From Trichothermofontia sichuanensis B231 (lineage in GTDB: Bacteria; Cyanobacteriota; Cyanobacteriia; B231), in the NCBI RefSeq assembly GCF_026240635.1, contig NZ_CP110848.1, positions 3,615,741-3,679,740 of the forward strand: a stretch of DNA of 64,000 nt, in the 5' to 3' direction. The position numbers and the translations under genes were made by a program. Position 1 is the first letter of the stretch. Every line of letters begins with the position of its first letter. Below are positions 8,989 to 18,084 of this stretch, piece after piece. The notes under the pieces are model-generated. The model had not been told where the DNA came from, did no database searches, and saw only the letters and a list, made by a program, of their open reading frames with translations.

Positions 8989-11900
8989 ATGCTTCCTGAT
9001 CTCGCGATCGATTTCCAGCCACCTATTGTAACGCCCGACACATTGCTGACCGATGCCTTAGCCGTGATGCAGCCTGGTCGCCAAGCCTGTCCCCTGTCCC
9101 CCAGTGACCAGGCGGCTGCCTCTGATCTAGCAAGTGACCGGGCGACGGATTACGTTTTGGTGATGGCGGGACCGGAACTCAGGGGAATTTTGACGGTGCG
9201 GGATCTGGTGCAATTAGTTGCCCAAGCCATTCCCCTAGGCACCCTGTCGGTGGCGGCGGTCATGCAGTCGGCGGTGATTACCCGGCGACGATCGCAGTGT
9301 GAGGATGTGTTTAGTGTGCTTGATGTGTTTGAGCACCATCACATTCGTCATTTGCCGATTCTGGATGAGGACGATCACCTATTGGGAGTAGCCACACCCC
9401 ACACCCTGCGACAGGCACTCCAACCCATTGATCTACTGCGCTGGCGACGGGTGGATGAGGTCATGGTGCCAACGATCGTCACGGCTTCCCCCACCGATAC
9501 CTTACAAACGGTGATTCAGCGCCTGGCTGAGCACCGCATTGGTTGTGTCGTGATCACGGCAGCGTCAGTGACAGCCCCGCCCGCGCCGCAACCTTCCCCC
9601 CCGATCGGGATCGTGACGGAACGGGATATCCTGCAATTCCACCTGTTGGGTTTAAACCCGGCCACAGTGCAGGTGCAGACGGTGATGAGCACCCCCGTCT
9701 TTACGGTGACGCCTACGGACTCCCTGTGGCAGGCCCACATCCTCATGCAGGCCCAGCAAGTCCGACGTTTAGCCGTGATCGACGCTGCGGGTGGATTGGT
9801 GGGGCTGGTGACCCAATCATCGGTTTTGCGCAGCCTGGATGCCACCTCCCTCTACGAAATGGTACAATCCCTCACCCAACGCTTAGCGACGCTGGAAGCA
9901 ACCACTACCGCTCAGCTTCAGCAGCAGCAAGCGCTCCTAAAACAACGAACGGAAGCCCGCGATCGCGCCCTATACCAGCAACAGCAAGCGATCGCGGTGC
10001 TCCAAAAACAGAATGAACAACTCACCGCGATTACCAGCACCATTCCTGGCTCAGTTTACCAGGCGGAGTTCGATGTCAACGGCCAGATGACCCTAACTTA
10101 CCTGAGTACTGGCATCGAAGACCTGTCCGGGTATTCCCTCTCCCGATTCCAGGCCAATCCTACCGCCCTGTTTGATCTGATCCATCCCGACGATCGCGCT
10201 CAGTTTCACCAACGCCTCACAGAGGCGTTGCAAACCCTCGCCCCCTTTCACCATGAGTTTCGTATTGTGACGGCAACGGGGACTGTGAAATGGGTGGAGG
10301 ATCGCGCCCGCTATACCCGGTTGCCCAACGGGGGGGTACGGATCAATGGCCTAGTGCTCGACATTAGTAATCTCAAGCAGATGGAGCAATCGCTGGCAGA
10401 GGCCGTCACGACGTTGCGATCGACCAACCAGCGATTAGAACAATGGGTGGCTGACCGAACGCTGGCTCTGACCCAACAAAATCATAAATTAGAAGCCATT
10501 TTTCGAGCATTTCCTGATATCCTCTTCCGGCTAGATGCCCAGGGTCGCTATCTTGAAGTGCTCTGCCAACATGAGGAGGATTTGTATATGCCTGCCAAGG
10601 CCATGTTAGGTCGGACTGTGCAGGAGGTCCTCCCGTCCCCCCTAGGTCAACAAAGTTATCAACTCATTCAAGCTGCTCTGCGTTCCCAAACGGTTCAGCG
10701 ATTCGACTATATGCTGCAACTGGGAGAGACACCGCGCTATTTTGAAGCTCGCTGTATTCCCCTGAATTCTGAACAAGTCATTACGATTATTCGGGATATC
10801 AGCGATCGTAGATTGGCAGAATTAGAAGTTAAACGTAGCTACGATTTATTTGAAGCCATCTTTGCTGAATCGGCTGACGCCCTCTTTTTAGTTAACAGTG
10901 ATACCTGTTTAATTGAACAGTGTAATCATCGCGCTGTAGCGTTATTTGAAGCCAATGACCCGATGGATCTCATCGGTAAAAAAGTAGTTGACTTTCGGGC
11001 TGATCACCTCTCTGAGCAGGCAATTGCCGCCTTAAAGGCTGAGTTTAATCGTCAATATACCCTTGAGCAGGAAACTGAATACGTGACCCAAACGGGGAAA
11101 CACTTTTGGGGCAGTCTGGTGGCTAAACAGCTTCAGGTGGGGGCATCGACCTGCATTTTAGTCCGCATTAGCGATATTACTGAACGACGGCTGTTTGAAC
11201 AAACCCTCCAGGAACAGGAGGAACTCCTGCGGGAAGTCACAGAGCAAATTCCCGGTTCGGTTTATCGCGGGGTGATCCACCCTGACCACACTTTTGAGCT
11301 TAGCTTCATTAGTCGGGGGGTGGAGGCGCTCACCGGTCTCACGCTCGACGCGATCCAGTCACGGCCCCAATGCCTGACGGATCTGGTTCATCCGGACGAT
11401 CGCGACAGCTTTTATCAAGTGCTCGCCAACCGGGAGCATCCTACCCAAAATGTCCAGCGCGAGTATCGCATCATTAAGCCCACGGGGGAGATTGTCTGGA
11501 TTCGGGATACGGGGGCGATCGTACCCCGACCCGATGGCAGTCTTGGTGTCACGGGGGTGTGCTTTGATATCAGCGATCGCAAGCAAACTGAACAGGTGCT
11601 CCAACGACAGGCGGAGCAAGATCACCTACTGGCTCGCCTATTTTTCCGAATGCGCCAAACCCTCAATCTGGATGACATCTTCCAGGTAACCGTAGAAGAG
11701 GTGCGGGCCTTCCTGGGCGTCGATCGGGTTCTGATTTACCGTTTCCAGGCCAACTGGCGAGGGGACATTCTCGTAGAGGCCGTTTCCCAACCCGACTTAC
11801 AGCTCCAGGGACAAAGTATCCACGACCCCTGTTTCCCAGGAGATTGGGTGGGGCAATACCAGGCCGGTCGGGTAGCCGTCGTTGAAGATGTGCAAGCGGC

Positions 11901-13404
11901 AGCGATCGACCCCTGTTATGCCGAATTTCTCAGCCAGTTTCAGATCCGGGCCAACCTGGTAGTGCCCATTCACCACAGTGAACAACGCCTTTGGGGGTTA
12001 CTCATTGCCCAGCACTGCGCCACCCCGCGCCCCTGGCCAGCCGGCGAAATTGACCTCCTCCGCCAAATTGCCGCCCGGTTGGGCACCGCCATTCAACAGG
12101 CCGATCTCTATACCCGTCTGCAAGCTGAATTGGCAGAACGGCGACGCACTGAGGCAATTTTAGAACAACAAATTCGCCAGGAAAAAGTCCTGCACGCCCT
12201 ATCCCAACAAATTCGCCAACCCCTGGATCTCGATCACCTCCTCGCCACAACCGTGCGGGAGATCCAGCAATTACTCCAGGCCGATCGCGTCCTGATTTTC
12301 CGTCTTTATCCCCACGGCCAGACCCAGGTCATTCAGGAAGCCGTCACCCCCGGCTTGCCAGAACTGGTGAACCTGACGTTTGTAGATGAAGTGTTCTTAG
12401 AAACGTGTATGACCTTCTATCGTCAGGGCAATGCCCGGATTGTTCCGAATGTGGCTGAGGATGCCTGGAGTGCCTGTATTGCTGACTTTATGCAAACCAT
12501 TGGGGTCAAGTCCCGAATGGTGGCTCCCATTCTGCTGAGCACCGAGGCGGCTCCAGCCACCAACGCAGAGGCCGCCAGCACGGATGATCCCTCCCCGTTG
12601 TGGGGATTGCTGATCGTCCATGCCTGCCACGCTCGCCAATGGCAACATACAGAACTGGCGCTCCTGCAACGTCTGGCCACCCAAGTCGGGATTGCGATCC
12701 AACAGGCTAATCTCTACAGCAAACTCGCCAATCAGTTGGCGCAGAAGGAGGTCTTGCTCAAGGAAATTCATCACCGGGTGAAAAATAACCTCCAGATTAT
12801 CTCCAGCCTGCTGTCCTGGCAGGTGGATATGATCGAAGATCCCCAAGTCCTGCGCATTATTAAAGACAGCCAGAGCCGCATTTCAGCGATGGCCATGATC
12901 CACGAACGGATGTATCAGTCTGCTGATCTGGCGCAAATGGCTTTTGACGAATACCTGTATCAACTGGTGAATTATGCCTTTTCCGTTTATGGCCGACCCA
13001 GCCAGGGCATTCACCTGCAATTTACGATCGACCCCGTTTCCCTCAATCTGGAGACAGCCCTGCCCTGTGGCCTGATTGCCTACGAACTGGTGACCAATGC
13101 CCTTGAACACGCCTTTCCGCATCAGCGTTCAGGGACAGTGCAGGTTTCCCTGGTCCGTCTCAACGAAACTCAATACCAATTGACCGTACAGGATGACGGC
13201 ATTGGCTTTCCCCCCGATCTGGATTTTCGCCAGACCAGCTCAATGGGGCTGCAACTGGTGTGTGGTCTCACCCAGCAAATCAAGGGACACATCACCCTGC
13301 AGCGGGGCACCGTCCCAACGGTTGCCGACGATGGGACGATAACCCAAGGTGGCACCCAGTTTCAACTCACCTTTAGTGAGGTTTACTATGAACACCGTGC
13401 CTAG
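8989..13404 (+). CDS. CBS-PAS-GAF sensor histidine kinase, 1471 residues
   Basis: Domain order by residue: four CBS motifs forming two Bateman modules (1-295), coiled coil (300-345), PAS (350-465), PAS (about 500-610), PAS (about 615-735), PAS (745-865), GAF (880-1040), GAF (1065-1245), HisKA_2 (LLKEIHHRVKNNLQII near 1253) and HATPase_c to the end. The HisKA_2/HWE-like phosphoacceptor His is in EIHHRVKNN. CBS pairs usually bind adenosine nucleotides, so energy or cyclic-nucleotide state may be sensed with light, redox or small ligands. No transmembrane segment is seen, so it is cytoplasmic. Neither GAF shows an obvious bilin-binding Cys in the usual C-H context. No cognate regulator is directly adjacent. 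Confidence 0.9.
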   Translation: MLPDLAIDFQPPIVTPDTLLTDALAVMQPGRQACPLSPSDQAAASDLASDRATDYVLVMAGPELRGILTVRDLVQLVAQAIPLGTLSVAAVMQSAVITRRRSQCEDVFSVLDVFEHHHIRHLPILDEDDHLLGVATPHTLRQALQPIDLLRWRRVDEVMVPTIVTASPTDTLQTVIQRLAEHRIGCVVITAASVTAPPAPQPSPPIGIVTERDILQFHLLGLNPATVQVQTVMSTPVFTVTPTDSLWQAHILMQAQQVRRLAVIDAAGGLVGLVTQSSVLRSLDATSLYEMVQSLTQRLATLEATTTAQLQQQQALLKQRTEARDRALYQQQQAIAVLQKQNEQLTAITSTIPGSVYQAEFDVNGQMTLTYLSTGIEDLSGYSLSRFQANPTALFDLIHPDDRAQFHQRLTEALQTLAPFHHEFRIVTATGTVKWVEDRARYTRLPNGGVRINGLVLDISNLKQMEQSLAEAVTTLRSTNQRLEQWVADRTLALTQQNHKLEAIFRAFPDILFRLDAQGRYLEVLCQHEEDLYMPAKAMLGRTVQEVLPSPLGQQSYQLIQAALRSQTVQRFDYMLQLGETPRYFEARCIPLNSEQVITIIRDISDRRLAELEVKRSYDLFEAIFAESADALFLVNSDTCLIEQCNHRAVALFEANDPMDLIGKKVVDFRADHLSEQAIAALKAEFNRQYTLEQETEYVTQTGKHFWGSLVAKQLQVGASTCILVRISDITERRLFEQTLQEQEELLREVTEQIPGSVYRGVIHPDHTFELSFISRGVEALTGLTLDAIQSRPQCLTDLVHPDDRDSFYQVLANREHPTQNVQREYRIIKPTGEIVWIRDTGAIVPRPDGSLGVTGVCFDISDRKQTEQVLQRQAEQDHLLARLFFRMRQTLNLDDIFQVTVEEVRAFLGVDRVLIYRFQANWRGDILVEAVSQPDLQLQGQSIHDPCFPGDWVGQYQAGRVAVVEDVQAAAIDPCYAEFLSQFQIRANLVVPIHHSEQRLWGLLIAQHCATPRPWPAGEIDLLRQIAARLGTAIQQADLYTRLQAELAERRRTEAILEQQIRQEKVLHALSQQIRQPLDLDHLLATTVREIQQLLQADRVLIFRLYPHGQTQVIQEAVTPGLPELVNLTFVDEVFLETCMTFYRQGNARIVPNVAEDAWSACIADFMQTIGVKSRMVAPILLSTEAAPATNAEAASTDDPSPLWGLLIVHACHARQWQHTELALLQRLATQVGIAIQQANLYSKLANQLAQKEVLLKEIHHRVKNNLQIISSLLSWQVDMIEDPQVLRIIKDSQSRISAMAMIHERMYQSADLAQMAFDEYLYQLVNYAFSVYGRPSQGIHLQFTIDPVSLNLETALPCGLIAYELVTNALEHAFPHQRSGTVQVSLVRLNETQYQLTVQDDGIGFPPDLDFRQTSSMGLQLVCGLTQQIKGHITLQRGTVPTVADDGTITQGGTQFQLTFSEVYYEHRA

Positions 13405-13572
13405 CCCAGTACGGCCTAGTTAACTGACCCGTCTTTTTCCCTTTCCTGAGGAGAGAGAACAGAGAACAGGGAACAGAGAACAGGGAACAGAGAACGGAGA
13501 TAGTTGCTCAGTTGCCCTCACTGCTCTATCCTCACTCCTAAATGCCTTCTCCCACGAGGGGCAAAGGGACTT

Positions 13573-13679
13573 TATGGTCAATCTAAACAAGAACGATACA
13601 GTTTTTCACTCCCCTCTCCCACTCTGGGAGAGGGGCTGGGGGTAAGGGTGCTGTTTCAGCCTAAATTGCAATGACTATA
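13573..13679 (+). repeat. MITE-like element family 2, copy 1
   Basis: This is a roughly 107-bp intergenic element that begins TATGGTCAATCTAAA, runs through AAGAACGATACAGTTTTTCA and a C-rich palindrome (CCTCTCCCACTCTGGGAGAGG), then ends with GTTTCAGCCTAAATTGCAAT and GACTATA. Near-identical elements occur at 16740 (inverted), 29695, 36875 (inverted, worn) and 53416. The outer ends TAT(G/A)GTCA are inverted copies of each other, as expected of a small non-autonomous transposon. Confidence 0.75.
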
Positions 13680-14343
13680 ACCCCAACCCCTGGCTCGATG
13701 AGCACCTCGCCCGCTCTGGAGAGGGATTGGGGTGGGGGCAGGCCGAGCTTTGTCAGTTAATCAGGAGTACGGCTTTTCATGCAGCCCGTAACCCCCGTTC
13801 TATCCTAAGATTGCAAATTTTCCCGATCGCTTGTCCTTGGCTCGTGATGAGCAGTAGCACCGATCAGAACGATCATCAGTAAACAATTAGTAAACTGCCC
13901 AGAACACGACTTATCCCAGGATAGTAAATACCCTCAAAGTTCTGTTGAAAAACTTTACTGCTGGGGCTGGTATAAAAAGGATACAATAAAACCAATTATA
14001 GATCCTAAGTTATTGCTGAGTGCAGATCCGATCACGCAGTGTCCAGATGCGGCGATCGTGTAGTCAACCTTAAGGCGCTTCCCTGGGAGCTGCAGGACAG
14101 GGATCAAGCCCTTTAGGGATTCCCTGGCATGAATAGAACCCAGCGGTGACCTTGTCCAGTCTATGCTCACTGCCATCTTCATACTATAATAAAATTTAAA
14201 AATTATCCCTTTTTAATTCAGAAAGACTTATAGAAAAACTTATGTCAATCATAGACTTTAGCAATTTTGTCTAGAACAATTCACGGTTGACAGCTATCCA
14301 AGTAACTGGGTGAAAAGGGCATCGACAAGATACAATTTTTGAT
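13680..14343. other. noncoding region upstream of hybrid kinase
   Basis: This stretch of about 660 bp has no convincing gene. It becomes AT-rich toward 14180-14340, consistent with a promoter for the downstream kinase. A 75-codon minus-strand frame at 13955-14182 has no recognisable motif and I leave it out. Confidence 0.5.
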
Positions 14344-15573
14344 ATGGCTACTGCAAAAGTTTTGATTGTTGAAGATGAATTTATCACTGCCCATGATATC
14401 AGTCGGCAACTGAAGAAGTTAGGGTATGTGGTAAGTGGGACGGTGGACTCCGGTGAACTGGCGATCGCGAAAGCGGCAGAAATGCGTCCGGATGTGGTGT
14501 TGATGGACATTGTCTTGCAGGGGAAGGTGAATGGGATTGCGGCGGCACAAAAGATTTGGCATGATTACCAGATCCCGATCGTCTACCTGACTGCCTTCGC
14601 CGATCCGGATACGGTGCAGCAGGCTCGTGAGACCCAACCCTTTGGTTATTTACTCAAACCTTTTCGATCGGAAGATCTCAACGTGGCGATTCAGGTGGCG
14701 ATTCGTCGCCACCAGGCCGAGAAAGCGATTCGACAGCGGGCTGAAGTTGTCGAGCAGCGAGCTAGCCAATATTTAGCGATGGCCTCCCATGATCTGCGGA
14801 CGCCCCTCGCGCTGATCAAGACGGGGGTAGACTTACTGGAGCAATTTGGTAACCAATGTCAGGAAGAGAAAAAGCAGCGCTATTTCCAACAGGTCAAAGA
14901 GGCTGTCAAAAGTATGGATGGCCTGATCGAAGATATTTTGACCTTTGGCCATATCGAATCTGGTCGCCTCGGCTATGCCCCTGAAGTCATGGATGTGGCT
15001 GGGTTTTGTCAGGATTTGCTGGCTGCTTTTCAAACGGGTATTGGCCAAAATCATCACTTGGAATTTATCCAGAAGGGCACCTGCCAGCAAGTGTTTCTAG
15101 ATGCCAAGCTCCTCTGGCATTGCCTTTCCAACTTGCTGAGTAATGCAATTAAATATTCTCCCCCCCAGACAACGATCGAGCTGGAGCTGTGCTGCCCGGA
15201 TGCCCAGCCAGAAGGGGTGATGACAAACTCCGTGCCCCCGTCAACGGGGTCAGCAGGGCCGATCGCGCCTAACACGACCGTATTGCCTCCCTCGTCGTCT
15301 CCAGCGTCATCGCTCGCCGGTCAAGTAACGTTTCAGGTGCGCGATCACGGACATGGCATTGCCCCTGAAGATCAGGAACATCTTTTTGAACCGTTCTTCC
15401 GGGCGAAAAGTGCCCGTAAAACCACCGGTACGGGCTTAGGCCTCACGATTACCCAAGCCTGTGTCGCCCTGCAACAGGGTACGTTGACGCTGGTCAGTGA
15501 AGTGGGTGTGGGCACAACGGTTTGTATGACCCTACCTTGCGCCATTCCCGAAGAGAGCGCGGCTGGGGGATAA
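14344..15573 (+). CDS. response regulator-histidine kinase hybrid
   Basis: The 409-residue protein has an N-terminal receiver domain (1-120; acidic ED near the start, phospho-acceptor Asp in VVLMDIVLQG, and the Lys in LLKPF). A HisKA domain follows (about 140-210, SQYLAMASHDLRTPLALIKT with H in the H-box), then an HATPase_c domain (about 235-405, with NLLSNAIKYS, DHGHGIAPEDQ and TGTGLGLTI). A 35-residue Ser/Pro/Thr-rich insertion splits the ATPase domain near residues 290-325. The receiver-first order is typical of cyanobacterial hybrid kinases that take phosphate from an upstream kinase. The large CBS-PAS-GAF kinase upstream is a candidate partner (inference). Confidence 0.9.
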   Translation: MATAKVLIVEDEFITAHDISRQLKKLGYVVSGTVDSGELAIAKAAEMRPDVVLMDIVLQGKVNGIAAAQKIWHDYQIPIVYLTAFADPDTVQQARETQPFGYLLKPFRSEDLNVAIQVAIRRHQAEKAIRQRAEVVEQRASQYLAMASHDLRTPLALIKTGVDLLEQFGNQCQEEKKQRYFQQVKEAVKSMDGLIEDILTFGHIESGRLGYAPEVMDVAGFCQDLLAAFQTGIGQNHHLEFIQKGTCQQVFLDAKLLWHCLSNLLSNAIKYSPPQTTIELELCCPDAQPEGVMTNSVPPSTGSAGPIAPNTTVLPPSSSPASSLAGQVTFQVRDHGHGIAPEDQEHLFEPFFRAKSARKTTGTGLGLTITQACVALQQGTLTLVSEVGVGTTVCMTLPCAIPEESAAGG

Positions 15574-15676
15574 CCTGGGCACAACCCACCCGAAAACCAG
15601 GGTATGATAGGGGGATAAATGCTTAAGGGAATCTTGAGCGCCCTGCAGCAGGCTGTGGCCATCTACCGCAATTCCT

Positions 15677-16719
15677 ATGCCTAATTCCTTTGGCGATCGC
15701 TCCGATACGGATGCTGACGACCTTGCTTCCTTGTCGGCCCTGTGGGCTAAAAAATATATTGCCGATATTAATCAAGCTGCGGAAGCGGAACGGGCCAACC
15801 GCGAACAGAGTCGCAGTGATGAGGTGGTCGCCTCAGCGGCAGGTCGTCTGGAGACGGCGCAATACTTGCTTAATCACTTGGAGCTAGCTAGTGCTAAGGC
15901 TTGGTCCCAGGTGGAGATGCTGCTAGCAGCGGAGATCCAACGGCATGGGATGCAGCCAACGGTCACGAGGCCCTGGCCCATTATCCAAGACATTCACCAG
16001 ACCTACCAGAAAATGCTGACTGCCTATGCCCAGGCCGTCCAACCGTCGCGGTTATCTGTGTTGTTAGGACCGGACTTTGGGTGCGTTCGGCAGCGGTATA
16101 CAGCCCAGGATTCCCGGGTGATTGGCCTTGTGAGTATGCAATTTCACTACACCGGCCAGGTACTGTTAGGTTGGTTGAGTCAGCCAGAGCAGGCCCTGGT
16201 CGCTCCCTATTTGAAGGTGATGGATGATCACCTCTATATGCCCTTGCAACGGACCTATGAGGCTGCGGCCCAGTGGAACTTATTAGATCCCCAGTTACGA
16301 ACGGTGCAGCAGGTCTTGTCTATGAGTACGGCGATCGCCCACGTCGTTTGCGCTCGGGTTGCCCGCGAATATCCCAGCTATCAGAGCTATACTGGCCCTC
16401 TGACTAGCGAGGGGTGCGCATCTCCAGTATTCGGGATGTGGAAATGTTCCAGGTGTACCTGTGCTTATGCTTGTTAGAGGGGAGTGTTGCCGCCGTTAAG
16501 GAAGAACTATTCCCGCTGTGTGTGATGCTCTATCCCCCCCTGAAGGTGGACTGGAAGCTGGTGCAAAGTATGCTGCGATCGCTGTCGCGGGAACTCCACG
16601 ATCGGCTAGAAATTGAGAGTATGGCCCGACTCCTGCCCTATCTGGAAGCGGTAACCGAAATGTTTGCTGATGAGGTAGTCCAATCCCTACAAGGCATCGG
16701 GCGTTACTTGGGGGTCTAA
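15677..16719 (+). pseudogene. helical protein of unknown function, split by a frameshift
   Basis: Two overlapping frames (15677-16477 and 16414-16719) together would make one protein of about 347 residues. The first frame loses sense after TGPLTSEG near 16408. The second continues naturally with VRISSIRDVEMFQVYLCLCL to a clean stop. Adding one G to the G-run at 16410-16413 restores a single frame. The protein looks all-helical, with no motif that I recognise. It could be a real recent frameshift or a homopolymer sequencing error. Confidence 0.6.
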
Positions 16720-16739
16720 GGCGGGGGGCATCAGTACCT

Positions 16740-16846
16740 TATAGTCATTGCCATTTAGGCTGAAACACCCCCCTCACCTCCAGCCCCTCTCCCACTCTGG
16801 GAGAGGGGAGTGAAAAACTGTATCGTTCTTATTTAGATTGACTATA
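16740..16846 (-). repeat. MITE-like element family 2, copy 2 (inverted)
   Basis: This copy is inverted relative to 13573-13679. It begins TATAGTCATTGCCATTTAGG and ends AGATTGACTATA, with the same CCCTCTCCCACTCTGGGAG palindrome in the centre. It lies in the 176-bp gap between two convergent genes. Confidence 0.75.
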
Positions 16847-16895
16847 ACCCCGCTTTCATCTTGTCTCTCAATCCCGGCCTGAATCCCGGTTGGGT

Positions 16896-17540
16896 TTAAC
16901 AAATCCGCTCCCAGGTTTCTAAGCCAATTTCCGATTCCTGGAACCGCACCCAGCGGCCATAGGCCCGATCGCCCTCGATCGTATAATCCATGACGCTGGG
17001 GGGATAGGTATACCCCCAACTGGCCAACAACCAATCCCTTACTCGCAACCCGATGCCTTCATAGCCGCGTTCGGCCTGCCAACGTAAATGATAAATGTCT
17101 GGCATGGTTTCGGCGATCGTCAGGGTGCCGGCGTAGTGAGTGTCCCGCACTTCCCCGCGTACCGCATAGGTACCGACCAACTGGCCTGCTGTCCCCCCCG
17201 TCGCTCGTTCCAGGTGGGTTTGGGCATAGCTCATCGGTGTTGTCCAACGCCCTTCTAGAATGCCCTCAGGGCTAATGCGATAGAGCATCAGGCCATAGTC
17301 CTGATCCGGACACCAGCCGGCTAGCAGATGGTTGTCCTCTAGAAATCCCAATCCTGCAAAATCCCCCAGGCTTGTTAACCAGGAGATTTGATAAATCTGA
17401 CCCATCTGATGGAGATGCACAGTTCCTGTATAGGTTTGTCCCCTTAAGGTTTGGGCACTTTTGATCAGCCAGGTACTGGAAAGGCCAAGGGACGGTGAGT
17501 TAGGCATAGGCGCAACAGGCATAGGGGCTTTTCCCATCAA
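16896..17540 (-). CDS. two-repeat beta-rich protein of unknown function
   Basis: The 214-residue protein consists of two related halves, each opening with Y(T/A)GT(V/L) followed by IYxxxW. Half 1 runs from YTGTVHLHQMGQIYQISW to EGILEGRWT. Half 2 runs from YAGTLTIAETMPDIYHLRW to GDRAYGRWV. Each half has alternating hydrophobic strands and GxG turns, like a small beta-barrel or lipocalin-like module. Similar cyanobacterial proteins are sometimes labelled fibronectin-binding by loose similarity; I would not rely on that. No signal peptide is evident. The start could also lie a few codons downstream. Confidence 0.6.
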   Translation of the reverse strand: MMGKAPMPVAPMPNSPSLGLSSTWLIKSAQTLRGQTYTGTVHLHQMGQIYQISWLTSLGDFAGLGFLEDNHLLAGWCPDQDYGLMLYRISPEGILEGRWTTPMSYAQTHLERATGGTAGQLVGTYAVRGEVRDTHYAGTLTIAETMPDIYHLRWQAERGYEGIGLRVRDWLLASWGYTYPPSVMDYTIEGDRAYGRWVRFQESEIGLETWERIC

Positions 17541-18084
17541 AACAAAGAATGGTCAGGGTGGAAAGCGAAGTTGGGGACATTCCAAAGGCTTGCCCACCCT
17601 TTTACAATGCCCCTCTTTGACTCAAAAGCTGGCATCCAGTCCTGCGAATTCTGGGCAGGGGCTAGATCGCTGGGGAATGGGCAGCGGCATCGTAGCTTTT
17701 GAGCTAAATCTGTTACCATTTGCCAAAATGTTCAAAGCGGTTAACCCGGTCGGTGGGGGGCAGGAGGCTAAAGGTAGGTGGCGATGGATGGAATGGGCGA
17801 TCGCACAAACCACACAGAACAAATCACAGAATCAACCCACATTATCCCTTGTGCCTGCGGGCAAGCGCCATACCGTAGTTCCCGAATTTATGCGGATAGG
17901 GAGTAGTTTGGGCGAAAATTGATTTAGGAGATTTTTAGAAAATCTTAGGAGAAGATCTCGGCAATCATCTCTCTGGATACCTGCCACCTGGCACCCCAAA
18001 CCCCGAATTCTTTGGTCCGGAGGACAGCCCTCCCCAACCCCAAGCAGAGAGCATCAGTGTTTATGAGAACAGGCAGGATAAAGC
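17541..18084. other. intergenic region without a supported gene
   Basis: This 540-bp gap separates two divergent genes. A plus-strand frame of 153 codons at 17461-17922 overlaps the beta-rich protein gene and has low-complexity, uncharacteristic composition, so I do not call it. The promoter of the CHAT gene should lie in the last 150 bp. Confidence 0.5.

Noticed and set aside
13955-14182. 75-codon minus-strand frame
   Set aside because: No motif, no good ribosome-binding site, and located in an AT-rich promoter-like region; I could not support a gene or transposase relic.
17461-17922. 153-codon plus-strand frame
   Set aside because: It overlaps the start of the opposite-strand beta-rich protein gene, has no recognisable domain, and its composition looks like a chance open frame.
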